A DNA stretch of 64,000 nt, taken from assembly GCF_022539665.2 (NCBI RefSeq), contig NC_081335.1, positions 8,680,001 to 8,744,000 of the forward strand, read 5' to 3'. The notes beneath the pieces were generated by a model. It saw only the letters and a list, made by a program, of their open reading frames with translations. It did no database searches and had not been told where the DNA came from. A program made the translations under genes and the position numbers. Positions 10,838-23,216 of this stretch are shown one piece after another (the stretch's first letter is position 1; each line of letters opens with the position of its first letter). Origin of the DNA: Daphnia carinata (lineage: Eukaryota > Arthropoda > Branchiopoda > Diplostraca > Daphniidae).

Positions 10838-12411
10838 TCAACAATAAATCCATTCGCTGGTGACGTTTGCTGGACGGCACATTGGCGGACAAGGCCATCT
10901 GAGACGTTCTTCCGGTTTGTTCCTTCCGCCGACAAAGAGCAAACCCTCGCCTCTCTTACTAGGAAACGGCCTGCTCACGCTGGAATTTAAACAGCAATAA
11001 CTGTCATGAGCCATCTGTTTCCAGTAAATTAAATTCATTCAAATTTTTGTGTCTACATCTTTTAATGAATTAAATTTAGGTTGCTTACTACACTCGTCTT
11101 TGCGATTGGCCAAACGTGATCTGTCAGGAGAGACTGATCGTAGCCATACGTGGTTTCGTGATGCGTTCCGAAAATAGCCTCAAAGGCATTAATGATTCGT
11201 GGACGATCCTCGCTCAGTTTAACTCCCCACATTCCTTTGTTCACACAATTTTTTAGAAAATTAAAAAAGGTTATTATTTTTGTAAAGGAAAAGACGGGAC
11301 CTCCCAGCATTGAGGTACTACAGTGAGCAGGATGGTCTTTCATAGTGTGAAAGATGTCGTCGCTAGCCAGCCATTCACGAACGGCGTCCTGTTCCCGGGG
11401 CACAACAATCAGACTGTCTGAATCCCTGGACATGAAAGTATCCACCATGTCATCGAGCAATGGCAACTGTCAGGTAAAAATGTATGTCAGTGTAAAATAT
11501 CGATTATTTAATTGGGAAGGAAATGGATTTACCCAACGCCATGTCATTGCGAATAAATCTTGTTTCATTTTCCAATGATTGACGATCTCTGTGACATTGC
11601 ACAGGTCGACGTGACTTCCAACGTCTAACACGTTTTGGAAAATTGTCCATGATGAATTAACATCATCTTCTTTTATCACATTATGATAAATTCGTACAAT
11701 CCAGTCTACAAGGTATTTTACGATCTTTAAATTGATGATCAACACCTGACCCTTTTTTTTTTTTTAATTTAAAAAGAAAATGTATAAACCTGGATAGATG
11801 GAGGGAATCGTTTTGATTGTCTCCCTAAGTGGGAGGAGATATTTCTGGACAATATCGACGCGTGAGAGATCGCCGTAAACAGAAAAACCAATAACTTTCT
11901 GGTGCGGCCCTCTTCTCGCGGCCGCACTACCACACGTGCAATTACAAACAGTTAAGTCTACCATTTCCGTTGAAGTGTCCAAAATCATTTCCGTCGAAGT
12001 GTCCGAAATCGAGGCTTCCATGAAGGTAAAACGTTCCATGTTCTGTGGGGAAATGTTTGTTAAAGATGGGAACATTAATTTTAATTTTCTTTATTTCGGA
12101 AAAAAGCAGGTAGGATGAGGCGGAATACTCGAAACGAATAAAGTTCAACAATTGTAATGGAATAGAAATTTAGAGGTTGGAAGGTCTACCTGTCGATGAC
12201 GAGTGAAGAGGTGATGACCCCACTCTGTGGATTCGATGTAACAGATCAAGACGAGGATTCCGAGAAAGCTGGCAACGAGGCAACGCGATTTCAGCACTGA
12301 ATAGCCCAATTCATTCGAAATGTGGGAAACTGCGATGCGTTTTGCACTGAACAATCGATGGTACGGCATCTTCAGCGGCTCGAATCCCACTGAGAACCTC
12401 TTCGTTTTCAT
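10838..12411 (-). CDS. Type II membrane glycosyltransferase-like protein
   Basis: Multi-exon gene. The N-terminus (Met at 12411, or 12369) precedes one membrane segment, LVASFLGILVLICYI, the usual Golgi type II layout. Later exons read KVIGFSVYGDLSRVDIVQKY, NVIKEDDVNSSWTIFQNVLD and FMSRDSDSLIVVPREQDAV. They continue with HTMKDHPAHC, then GMWGVKLSEDRPRI after an intron that splits a Gly codon, and YGYDQSLLTDHVWPIAKTSV. The last exon is HDSYCC, RPFPSKRGEG ... SEWIYC, with the stop at 10838. The D-S-D followed by R-E-x-x-A-V-x-E-W and M-x-D-H-P with G-x-W-G is a pattern I associate with a small nucleotide-sugar-transferase-like family having a DxD metal site (D-S-D). Donor and acceptor sugars are unknown. 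The start codon is uncertain. Confidence 0.6.
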
Positions 12412-13182
12412 TTGGATAAAAAGCCCAGAGGCTTCTCCCCCCCCCACACACACACATTTTGTTTCTGAAGTTAATTCATTTTAAATCTTATAGGTGGAAA
12501 CAGAAAATATGGTACTGCTACGTGTTGTCGCTTTCAAGCCCAATCAAGAGTTTCCTCGTTCCGCACGGTATCAACACAGTCAAAGCCAACATCGAAATTT
12601 TTAATTGAAATTCCTATTTTCTATACAGGATGCGGTGTTTTGCACAGTCTGTGGAACGGAATGCCGATGAAACGAAGCTCAATTTGTGCTATCGCGTTAG
12701 AAGCGACAGCTTTTTTACCTCCCCTTATTTGCAACGATGGAGACGACCACCTGTTCAATTTCCAGCTAAAGACCGGCTGGGGGGGATTCTACTAAAATTA
12801 AAAAAGGCAACGTCCTTTTTCTTCACGGTCTTTTAAGTATATCCTTTTCCGAACATGGTTTGTCGCGTCGCTAAACACTCACCAGATGTTTTGGTGAATC
12901 AAACGTGATGCATGCATTATACCATTTTATTTATATTTTTTAAATGCTATTTAGGGAAGAACTTTGACTCTGCTTGGAGGATAGTCCGCGTAGGGGGGAC
13001 GACGGAGCGCATCTTTGTTTTTCAACAATTCGTCTTGAGCCACATGTTCCAATACCCCGAAAACAGCACCGAATAATTTCGACATGTGCCTTCACGAACA
13101 CCAAGAGAAACACGCGTGTAGTTCGCCCGCCTAAATTCTCAGGTAGCGGAGCCCTAAATTGGCGTAGGCGTAATACTTAACG
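12412..13182. other. Intergenic, with short C-run/CA repeat
   Basis: Near 12440-12460 there is a run of C followed by (CA)n. The remainder has only short frames without recognisable products. It separates the glycosyltransferase-like gene from the tRNA cluster. Confidence 0.5.
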
Positions 13183-13264
13183 GCAGATGTGGCCGAGTGG
13201 TTAAGGCGATAGACTTGAAATCTATTCCTCTCTGAGGGCGTAGGTTCGAACCCTACCATCTGCG
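13183..13264 (+). tRNA. tRNA-Ser (anticodon TGA)
   Basis: A complete 82-nt cloverleaf including the discriminator base: acceptor GCAGATG pairs with CATCTGC, the loop ACTTGAAAT carries TGA, there is a long class II variable arm (CTCTCTGAGGG) and T-loop GGTTCGAACC. A T-run just downstream serves as a Pol III terminator. A sequence-identical copy lies at 14323-14404 on the other strand. Confidence 0.95.
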
Positions 13265-13842
13265 ATTTCATTTTAACAGAAAATAGTCAGGTAATATTGC
13301 TACATTACTTTGTTCTTCTTCGTAACGCAAATCTTTTAACATCGATTGTCGCTAGGATAGCGTTCGAGATCTTGAACGAAAACACTTTTTCTTATATCTA
13401 CTCGTAACCATGGCTATGTGTGTGAGAGACATCTATTGGACCAACCCCCGCGCTTCCCTTACTCACATGACGGAGCAACTGAACGGTAACTATTGATTTT
13501 TTTTTTTTTTTGTATATACTGGATTTTCGTTTTTTGCTTTAGTTGTTTAGCTTATTAGCCAAGTGTAGTATAGAAAAACAGCCAAAAAAATAAGCTAGGT
13601 TTGTAATCACAAATGATAGGTAGTTCAATCTATAAGGAAGTCGTGTTGTCAACGATTGGCCTTTTGAAACTATTATTGCTGTGGGTCGATTTTACACAAT
13701 TTAACTAGCAACATTTAGCTCGTTTTAGAAAGTCCTCCAATGGAAGTCAACAATGACCTTAGGCATTTCCTAAACAGTTTTTGACCTCAAATTAAGTAGT
13801 TTTCGGTACGAATCACTTCCGGGGGCCTACTTATTGCTTGAT

Positions 13843-13915
13843 GCTTCTGTGGCCTAATGGATAAGGCGTCGGCCTCCGAAGCCGGAGACTGCGGGTTCAA
13901 GTCCCGCCAGAAGTA
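13843..13915 (+). tRNA. tRNA-Arg (anticodon CCG)
   Basis: A 73-nt cloverleaf: acceptor GCTTCTG pairs with CAGAAGT, D-arm TGGCCTAATGGATAAGG is typical of tRNA-Arg, the anticodon loop CTCCGAA carries CCG, and the T-arm is GCGGGTTCAAGTCCCGC. A T7 run follows as terminator. Confidence 0.93.
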
Positions 13916-14322
13916 CAATCATTTTTTTCATTGCCAAATCATATTGTGTCCTCTCCAGTAAAGTTATTTGTAGAAAGTACCAAAGTTGTAATTAAAAGCT
14001 TATTGTATAGTTTTTCATGCATGGGTGTAACAATTGCGCAGTCATACAGGATGAGGCTATGGTCGCTGTATAGCAATAACTTCTCTTCGTTATACACCCA
14101 TCTTCGAAAGAGAAATTTTGAATTACATTCAGGTATGTGTAGATGACACGAAATTTGCTTAACGAAGGCCATAATCTAGGGCATCATTTTTTTTTTACCC
14201 ACACGTTCTCAACTCTTAAAATAGCGGATCTAACTGTGAAAATTCGAAAATAATAACTCAAAAGAGAATTTCAGGGAATGCAATTTGATATAAAACGTAA
14301 AAGGAAACATTAAAAAGAGACT

Positions 14323-14404
14323 CGCAGATGGTAGGGTTCGAACCTACGCCCTCAGAGAGGAATAGATTTCAAGTCTATCGCCTTAACCACTCGGCCACAT
14401 CTGC
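14323..14404 (-). tRNA. tRNA-Ser (anticodon TGA), inverted copy
   Basis: Reverse complement of the tRNA at 13183-13264, identical over all 82 nt including the discriminator. It has class II architecture with a long variable arm. The two copies face each other around tRNA-Arg. Confidence 0.95.
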
Positions 14405-14893
14405 TGTTAAAATAATCAGCAAACATTGCTAGAAGTACCGAACTACTCTTATATTTGTGAGTTGAAATCAAGCTCAAGTAGGTATCGTCCCGAGCACTGT
14501 ACTATAAAGTTGGCTCAACAGCACGGTTTGTGGCAATAAGAAATATGTGATGTTTTCCGTACTTTAATTGGAAATAGGATAGTTTCTAATGGGCGACCCC
14601 CCTTTGTTACATTGCCGTATCTTTCTTTTTGAATTTTAATATGGTTTTGTATCTGCATTCTTTTTTATCCAACTAATTGGATGGCTGTAACAGCCAATGC
14701 ATCAAAGCAACTGCTCTGTCAATAGCATATTGCCTACAGGTACGGGTATGTTCTTTTACCGCTCGTTGGCTCCTACCTTACTATGCCGGCTTATAAAGAA
14801 AAATCAAATTACTTTATACCAAAGTTAATTGCGAAAAAACATAAAAGTCTACAATGTGAAAATTACACGTTTCTTTTTAAGAATAAAAAAGGA

Positions 14894-14966
14894 TGTTTCC
14901 ACCCAGGATCGAACTGAGGACCTTCAGCGTGTTAGGCCGACGTGATAACCACTACACTATGGAAAC
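14894..14966 (-). tRNA. tRNA-Val (anticodon AAC), copy 1
   Basis: Reverse-strand 73-nt tRNA: GTTTCCATAGTGTAGTGGTT start, anticodon loop CTAACAC, T-arm with GTTCGATCC, acceptor closed by GGAAAC and discriminator A. A T6 terminator (AAAAAA on the plus strand) lies just downstream. Confidence 0.95.
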
Positions 14967-15393
14967 ATGTTACAAGCGGACTCATGAACTTAACTAATTT
15001 AGGTAAAGATTAACGTTACATCCGGATTTCAATTATTCACACACAGTTGTTTTCGCCAAAGCAGAAAATAGCGGAAGAATCTTCAATCTTTCATAGTAAC
15101 CAACTTTGCAAAGGAGAGTAAGGTTAATTAATACGTAGTGTTATGTGAAAATTGATTTCTTTTTATGAGAGGAAACAAAAACAGCCATGTGTAAGGTCAA
15201 TGGAACAGTATTGTGACTCCACTCCCCCTCCCCCAAAAAATGCAAGTGATAAGATCTTACATGGAAATACGCAACTCAAAACAAATTATCGTTTTTTCAA
15301 CAACTGGATAGTTGAATGATGGCATTCTGCCTAACATTTGCTTATGAGAAAAGCACAAAAAAACCTCTATTTGTGTTTAAAAAAATACAATGA

Positions 15394-15466
15394 TGTTTCC
15401 ACCCAGGATCGAACTGAGGACCTTCAGCGTGTTAGGCCGACGTGATAACCACTACACTATGGAAAC
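15394..15466 (-). tRNA. tRNA-Val (anticodon AAC), copy 2
   Basis: Identical in sequence to the copy at 14894-14966, about 430 bp away in the same orientation. Flanks are AT-rich and otherwise unlike those of copy 1 apart from a few bases. Confidence 0.95.
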
Positions 15467-16628
15467 TCATTCCTGTTTCTTCGTTTTTTTGAACAGACAT
15501 CGCGATTGAAAAAGTACATCCAACAAGTGTGCGAAAAAAAATGTACAAACCTTTTTCCTTAAAATAGCAAAAGGCAAAAAAAGAAAAATATTAATTCCCA
15601 AACGTGTTCTATTTCAATTTTTAAAAATGTGTTTGCTTTATATCTTTGACCCTGTTTCCGTTCATTGGGAGTTGGCCAAGGTTAAAACATGGATACGCTA
15701 CCTTCACTTTCTTTTGCAACCCCTACCTACTCCAAGGGACGTCTAGCTATTTCAAAAGGTAGTTCCTACCCTCTCTTATTCCAAAGTGACATTCGAAATC
15801 TCTAGATAAGTCTTTTTCCTTGCCTCCTTAGCTACAGTTTCTGGTGTTGGATTTTGACGTTGTTTCCAACACGTGTTGTCCAAGCAGAAGTTTCATTGCC
15901 TGTAGCAAACTAGCCCCGAACTGCAGCAAGTTTCGCCCAGTGTAAAACCTGATTCGTATTAACATTTTCATGCTTGTTACAATTGGGATTTATCAAAACC
16001 TGCTCTCTAAGGACAAGGGGTGAGTAACAATTGCGAAGTAAGCAGGGAATTTTGAGAAACAAAAAATCTTGTTTACGTTCGTTATTCCATTGTGTGGTGG
16101 CTGAATGCAGTTGGATGCCAAAATGGAGTCGCGTTTTCGAGTTTTCCTGCTTGCTAACTAAAATTTTACTCTTCATTTCGTATTTGCAACTCAATAACGA
16201 GTTTTTTGAACAAGTTTTACTGGTCGGACAAGTCGACAGGGGGCATCGGTAGAAACATTTTTAGGAAAATCAACATGCAACAATATTGCCATCAGGTTTC
16301 TGTTCTGTCGAGTACCAACTGTGATTTTAGCTCTTTCCCAATTTCAAACTTGAATTTCGTTTCGGTACATCGTCTGAACTGTTGCATTGCTTTTGAGGTG
16401 GAACGTCCCAAAGTCCGATAAACCATAAAGTGATCTCCAACTGATTGGATTTTCTCAACATTGCTTGAACGCATTTGCAGAAAGAAGGTAATATTTTTTG
16501 TACTCTCTTGGCCTTATTCATTTCCTTACGTTTTCAGTACAAAATAGCATAACTTTTAGTGAATTGTGATATTCTAAAGGTGCTACGGTTTTTCAACTTC
16601 GGCGACAAAAGAACTGACCGAAGATATC
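15467..16628. other. Intergenic region upstream of the protease homologue
   Basis: No gene seen. Parts resemble the interval before the second protease gene (for example the segment around 15950-15985 and that around 19850-19900), consistent with a segmental duplication that included a tRNA-Val and a protease gene. Confidence 0.45.
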
Positions 16629-18970
16629 ATGGAAATTCGCTGTGTTTTACCATTCATCCTTTCATTGCTGTGTTCGAGCAAGTCCGGCAGCATTTACCAA
16701 ACACAGGACTTGGTCATCATTAAAGGTACTAAAAATTTCTTTGATTCGTTTATTTAATGACGTTCGTACAACAGAAACAACAGATGAGCGTTTATTCTTC
16801 TTGTCCTTTTACATCAGTGCAAGGTCAAATAGTAGTCTTGGCTCACCGTGATCTTTGAGGGCAAGAAACACGACGTTCCGAATCTCGTCCATTTTACATG
16901 CAATTCGAAAAAAAAGCCTTGAGCTATTCATCAAAGTCCAACGGCAAACATTTGCTATTTCGTTCCTTACAAGAGCATTGCATATCTCTTTGATCGCCTC
17001 TTTGGCGAATCGCGATGCTTATTTATTTGTTTCGTGTATGTCGTTTTCATAACATTTATGCATAACAGAACAATCAAAACAAAGTCATTTCATTTTAATT
17101 CTTATTTTAGATCCATTTGAACCAGAAAACATAGTCAATGGACGACATCAGAATTGGATGGCCAAGGAAAACGATGATGCCCACTTCTCGTTCAGACCCA
17201 ATTTTTACCACTCCCAGGCTAATGTCTTCACTGGATCTCAAAGGCAAAATAACACAACTTTGATGGATGAAAGATCTTGTTACACAGCAGAAGGCAGATT
17301 TGGTTCTTGCATGCCGTTACGTTCGTGCTACCCAGCATCAAAGTTGCCTCAATTAAGCAATCTGCAAGTTTGGACTATGATTACCCGAATACCTTGTAGC
17401 TACGCCGTAACAGATGGAAGACAGGTGACATAATCATCCCCTGATCGTTCAATTGGTAAAATCAAAACCAATAATGAATTAACTTTTATATCTTTAGATA
17501 CAGGGAATCTGTTGTTTGAACGAAGAGGTTTTTAATCCTCCCAGTGTTTTTGTTGAAGTTCGAGCCATGCCATCAACACCACCGTTTGGTGTGCCATACA
17601 GCTTTAATTATCCCGTCGTACCTCACCCAATTGCTGCTAGTGCCAAGACTAAAGCATCTCCTAAAAGTGAAAATCCGCCTTCATCGCCTCTAACAGAAGG
17701 AGCAATGGCCCAGCGGAAGCTCATCGGTTGCGGAGTAGGGCCAGCGAAAATATCGAGTCATGACGGGCATCGTATCATTGGTGGGACAGCTGCTGTCAAG
17801 AATTCTTGGCCTGCAATGGTAAGTTGTTCACTCTTTTTTTATTCTAAATTACAAACGTAATTACGTGCAATTCATTATTGTATTATTGGAATCCACAGGT
17901 TGCAATTAAGTACGCTGGAACGTTCTTTTGTAGCGGAACTTTGATTTCTCCCACCAAAGTCCTGACCACGGCCTACTGCGTGAAAGTGTAATTTGGTTTA
18001 CGTTATGTTCTTAAAAGTTCATTTTGAACTCCACGTTTCAAAAAGTTTTCTTCTTTCTCGGTTGGCTATCTGAATAGTCGTCAGCCGTGGGACTTTTACC
18101 TAATAACCATAGAACTCGGCGCTCATGCCATGTACCCAACCAGTGATGCACCGGTGTCGAGAAGGATATCGGGTTTGGCACGCCACAGATCTTACAATCG
18201 TGACAAAGTGGTAGGATTATGCTTAAAGTCACGTCTAAAACTGGCCAGCATGTGTCCCTATACGCCCAATTTCGTCTAATTCTTTTATCTTTTGCACGTA
18301 GCTCAACGACATTGGAATCTTTATGCTGAAAGTACCGGTGATTTACACGAACACAATGTCACCCGTTTGTTTGCCACCGGCTGGCACCACTGATACGTAC
18401 GCTGACAAAAATGCCTTCATCGTCGGGTGGGGTTCATTGGAATATAATCCAGGTAATAGCCCGTTATCGTATTGTTTTTTTTTTTTTCGTTTTGTTTATT
18501 TATTTTTCAAATGCAGATCTTTTGCCAGCAAACGTGTTACAGCAGGTTGGCGTTAAGATTATAAGCAACGCTGACTGTCAAACTGCTTACAACGACTTGC
18601 AAGTAACCATCGAAAATAGTGTGATCTGTGTTCAGACTGACAATCCTACGTGCTGGGTATGTATGGACGTCTTTACAAATTTGTTTTATTGCATTATTAA
18701 TGAGCGCAATGATGAGGTACGACGTTTTGAAAATAGGGTGACTATGGAGGTCCTTTGCTTGTGAGATCGTCGCCCACTGCTCCTTGGACCCAGGTCGGCA
18801 TCATCACGGACACATTCTGTACGTATCTTCATTTATTTTTGTAGACTGTAAACAAGTAGTTTACCGACTTTCCGCTTTCCATTCTAGCTAATATTTGTTC
18901 CGTTACGAGTCGTCCCGTAAGATACACAAGGGTGTCATCGTTCTCGTCTTGGATTTCGGCCAGAACATAG
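16629..18970 (+). CDS. Clip-domain serine protease homologue lacking catalytic His and Ser
   Basis: Nine exons (16629-16725, 17111-17424, 17498-17818, 17899-17987, 18078-18210, 18302-18452, 18517-18656, 18737-18818, 18888-18970) sum to exactly 469 codons plus stop. An N-terminal signal segment (MEIRCVLPFILSLLC) is followed by a six-cysteine clip domain (DERSCYTAEGRFGSC, RSCYP, IPCSY, GICC) and a Pro/Ser-rich linker. A trypsin-fold domain then begins at RIIGGTAAVKNSWP. The catalytic His is Tyr (VLTTAYC instead of TAAHC). The Asp is kept (LNDIGIFML). The catalytic Ser is Tyr (CWGDYGGPLL). The C-terminus YTRVSSFSSWI is normal. The frame is open throughout, so it is probably an expressed non-catalytic clip-SPH. 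Such proteins act as cofactors in prophenoloxidase or Toll cascades in arthropods; that role is inferred from the family. Confidence 0.85.
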
Positions 18971-19353
18971 TGAAGATTATTTATATCAAACATGGGGATC
19001 AGTGTATGATGAATTTTTTACGGTATCATTTTGAAATAGTTATTTTATTTAAATTTTATTATTTACTGCAAACAGTTGTTTTGGTTACATCGACTTAACT
19101 AGCTACTTCTAATTCTAATGTATTCCGGAGTGGTCTTGTGCTCCACAGAGTTCTTCTTATACCAATGGAGAATTGAATGGCCCTACATACGAATACACAA
19201 AGAAAATGTTGAATGTGGCATTGATCTTCCTTATTCAAAATAAAAGAAGAAATTTCTATTCATTAAACGAGCTACTTCATTTCTTACCTTTCCTTGTTTA
19301 ATTTTCATGTTAAAATATCACAGAATCACTTACCATTCCTGTTTAAAAAGTGA
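18971..19353. other. 3' flank of the protease homologue gene
   Basis: An AATAAA-type signal lies near 19239 (caaaataaaagaag), a plausible poly(A) site about 270 nt after the stop codon. No other gene is seen. Confidence 0.45.
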
Positions 19354-19426
19354 TGTTTCCACCCAGGATCGAACTGAGGACCTTCAGCGTGTTAGGCCGA
19401 CGTGATAACCACTACACTATGGAAAC
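19354..19426 (-). tRNA. tRNA-Val (anticodon AAC), copy 3
   Basis: Identical to copies 1 and 2, lying between the two protease genes on the strand opposite to them. Confidence 0.95.
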
Positions 19427-20615
19427 TTATTTTAAGTCTTTCAAATGTTATACGTTGTCCTTTTAAATGGATCGAAAACTAGAAAATATTTTTTTCTTCG
19501 AAAAGAATGTCATAAGCAAATATGATTAATGACCATTTCCCATCCTTGCCAAACTTTGTATCTTGTCCGATTTAAGTTTGGTTTTCTTTTCAGAAATGAT
19601 TCATCCAGAAATGTTCAAGGTTAGAACAAAAATTTTGGGTCTGGTATGAACTCCACCTGCATCAGTTAGTCGTCAGTTCATTTTCGTTTTTTAAACCCAT
19701 CCCTTTTATTCTTCGAAAACCCCATTTGCGTCTGGTGTAAGCCTCTCTTTCTTGCCTTCAAATCTTTCGTGTTGTTCGCTTGGCTTAGATGTGTCCAGTA
19801 CAAGTTCCAACGCCTAACGCAGACAGTTTCCAATGAAAGTAAGTTTTACGTAGTGTAAAATGTTAATTAGATCAATATTTTCGTGACTTGTTACACTAAG
19901 TGTGATCTCAGACGTCCTTTTGTTTTCATCAAGCATGGGGTGGGCGAGCAATTGAGAAGGAAGCCGCCGCCATCTTGGTAAAAGGTTTACTTCATTTGGC
20001 ATGTTTGCTGTATTCTTTGCCTGAGAACTCGACGTGTTTGAACGAGAAAACGTGTTTTTCTTTTTGGTTTTATGTTTTGTACTGGTTTCATCTGTTAAAA
20101 AGTTTACTCTTAACATGTCTTTGGTGATCTTGAAAGAAAACAACTATTCATTCTACAGCACTCAATAATGAATAACCGGTTTCGCCGGTCGTGGAAGTCG
20201 GCAGAGGGCACCGGTAGGTATACTTACCCAAAAAAGGGAAGGTAACTCACTATCAATGTTGCATCAAACGTGGTTCTGTCGTGAACGAGCATCGTATTTT
20301 GCTTTTTTTCACACAGTAAAATCAGTTTCTATCCATTTTAGTGCCCTTCATTAGTTGTTGCTTTGCTGATGATGTGGAACCATAAAACGTCTAAACAGTC
20401 AAGCTGATGCTCTCACTCACTGGACTTGGCTCATGTGTCTTGGGACTTGCTCGACGGCAAGAGGTAATTGTTTCGTACTCACCTTATACTATGGTTTTAT
20501 TCTGCACAATTTCAACCAAAGATATCGTAATTCAGCTTACTATTAATTTCCGTTGGTGATAAATCACAGGTTTCACTTTTTCCCACTTCGTTCGACTCAA
20601 GAAGTTATTGAGGAC
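19427..20615. other. Intergenic region upstream of the catalytic protease
   Basis: No gene seen. It shows patchy resemblance to 15467-16628 and is taken to be the duplicated 5' flank of the neighbouring protease gene. Confidence 0.45.
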
Positions 20616-22886
20616 ATGATGGGAGCTCTCAGCCTATTAGTAGCCATCCTTACGCTGTTACGGTTCAGCCATGCCAGTAGCATCTATCAAAAACTGCAGA
20701 ACACCGTCGCAATTAAAGGTTAGAGGTTTTTATCGATTCCATATGTTTTAAACGATCTATATTTTAAAAAAGCAGTTGAAGCCCATTTCTCCTGTTTTGT
20801 GCGTACACGCAAGGTTAAGTGGCACATGTTGCTTTGACTTCAAGGACACGATACCGAAAATGGAATCACGCATTCGAGATATCTTTCAAGTTGGCAATTA
20901 AGATGGGAAAGCAATGCCCCAAAGCTCTAAATCGAATAAGAGTTGAACGCACTTGTCATCACACTGTTTCTTTTTTGTTTCATATATTTTTGTTGTTCTT
21001 CCTACACTCTTTTTTTTTATTAGTTTCAAAACTTATCAAAGAAAAAGAATAATGAAGTCAAATTTTTGTTTTTATTTTCAATCTGATAGAAACAGAAGAT
21101 ATCGCCAATGTCCAGTTCCCGTTCAGACCGAACCCATGCTATGCCCAGGTTAACAACTTCGATGAAGCTGCAAAACAAATCAACACGACTATGATGGATG
21201 AAAGATCTTGTTACACAACTCAAGGCAGGTTTGGTTCTTGTATGGCGGTTCGTTCTTGCTCCCCGACGTCAAAATTGAGCAATCTGGAAACGTGGTCTGT
21301 GATTATCCAAATCGCCTGCAGCTACACCGTAAAAGATGGAAAACAGGTAACAAATTCATCATTTTGCTTCACGATCAATTAATTCGACTTTCACTTTATT
21401 AGATACATGGACTTTGCTGCCCGATACCAGTAGCCATTAATCATTCTGGCCTTAGTAACGACATTCAAATCACGCCGTTGGTGATTATGCCATACCCTGT
21501 AATACTATACCCGTCGTTGGCAGCCAGTGTTGTGCCGACACTCCCAGTTGAAACTACGGTTTCATCGCCACTAACAGAAAAGCAAGTGGCTATCGAATTG
21601 AAACAAATCAGTTGTGGCGTTGGACCAACAAAAATATTGAGTCTCGAAGAAGATCGTGTGGTAGGCGGAACCGATGCTGTTAAGAATTCTTGGCCCTATG
21701 CGGTAAGCTATTTTTTGAAATGTAATGTGATTCACTGTATTTAAAGCATAATCCGGACTCGACATGAACGTAACTTTGGAATTTATAGGTGCTATTAAAG
21801 CAAGCTGGACGTTTTAAATGTGGGGGATCTTTGATTTCTTCAAATAGAGTCCTGACCGCGGCCCACTGCGTCGACTTGTAACTTCATTTTTTTTTTTTTT
21901 TAATGTTTTCTCTTCTACACTAATTTAACTCACGATTTAAACAGTTTTTAATGTTTTTCAATTGATTTTTCATATAGCTCTTGGCCATGGGAACATTTAT
22001 TTTTAACTGTAGAGCTGGGCCTGCACGTCTTGTCACCGAGCGACGCACTGGTGTCGAGAAAAGTATTCAGGGTGATGCGCCACAGAGATTACGATCCCAA
22101 CACCATCGTAGGACTCGCATGGAAATTAGAATGTATTTCTTAACGTCCAGTTTCGTCTCTTTGGCTTTGTATTTGGCTTGTAGATCAACGACATTGCAAT
22201 CTTGGTTTTAAAATTCCCCGTGAAGTACGTGACGGCGATTTCACCCGTCTGCTTGCCAGCGCCAGGGACTACCGATACTTTCGTTGATCTAGAGGCTGCC
22301 ATCATCGGCTGGGGATCCATGCAAGACCAATGTAAAATCATATGGTCAATTATCAATTTATACGGTCATTCAAATTACATAAAATAATGAAACTTTACTT
22401 CCGTCTCGTGTGTTGGATTTTAGATGGACCATTGCCCCAAGTCCTACAGCAGGCCACCATTAAAATTATAAGCAATGCTGAGTGTCAAGCTAGTTACGAC
22501 AACTTGCAAGTAACCATCGCAGACAGCATGATTTGCGCTATAATTCCCGGCAAGGGTTCCTGCTTCGTAATGAGTTTTTTTTTTAGCATGTTTGATATTT
22601 GTTTTATATCCGGTTGATATAATTTTATCAATTAAAATATGTCATTGTTTGTAGGGGGACAGTGGCGGTCCGTTGCTTGTCAAATCATCGCCTACAGAAC
22701 CCTGGACTGAGGTCGGCATCGTTAGCTTTGGAGTCGGTACGTTTTGTTATTTTACTTTGATAGAAAATCGTGACATAATATATCAAACTGTGGCTGTTTA
22801 ACCCAAAAGAATGCGCCAGTCCGGACTATCCAACAGTATACACGAGAGTGTCGTCTTTCTCGTCCTGGATTTCGCAAAGGATTTGA
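20616..22886 (+). CDS. Clip-domain serine protease with intact catalytic triad
   Basis: Paralogue of the preceding gene with the same exon plan. A signal peptide (MMGALSLLVAILTLLRFSHA) is followed by a clip domain (DERSCYTTQGRFGSC, RSCSP, IACSY, GLCC), a shorter linker and a trypsin-like domain starting RVVGGTDAVKNSWPY. Here His (VLTAAHC), Asp (NDIAILVLK) and Ser (CFGDSGGPLL) are all present. The residue six before the catalytic Ser (S1 pocket base) reads Gly, not the Asp of trypsins, so cleavage after Arg/Lys is unlikely and a chymotrypsin- or elastase-like preference is more probable. The last exon reads ECASPDYPTVYTRVSSFSSW, with the stop at 22884-22886. Likely a secreted zymogen activated by cleavage before VVGG. 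The pathway is unknown; clip proteases commonly act in immune or developmental cascades. Confidence 0.87.
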
Positions 22887-23216
22887 TCAGTCCAACTCCA
22901 CTTCAATCGCATTTCAGCGTTGGACCTCATTTTAAACAGCGGTTTTTGCTCCAACATTTTCATTTCATTTCTATTTTATTATTATTTTTAAAAAGACTAC
23001 CTACAAAAGGCATGTTTATTGAATGTAGTTAAGACATAACTTACATTTGTGCATTAATGCAAGCACAAATTTGGTGCAGAAGCTGTTTGAGTTTATAGTT
23101 CGATTCATTGAATTTTTATTTTTTCATTTCAATAAATTGACTGTTGAAGCCAATAAATTGCTTTAACAATTACCGTTAACTAAAAGTAATTAGGATGAAA
23201 TCGAACACAAAATGGA
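22887..23216. other. 3' flank of the clip protease gene
   Basis: AT-rich 3' UTR-like sequence with a possible poly(A) signal (caataaa near 23131 and 23152). No other gene. Confidence 0.4.
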
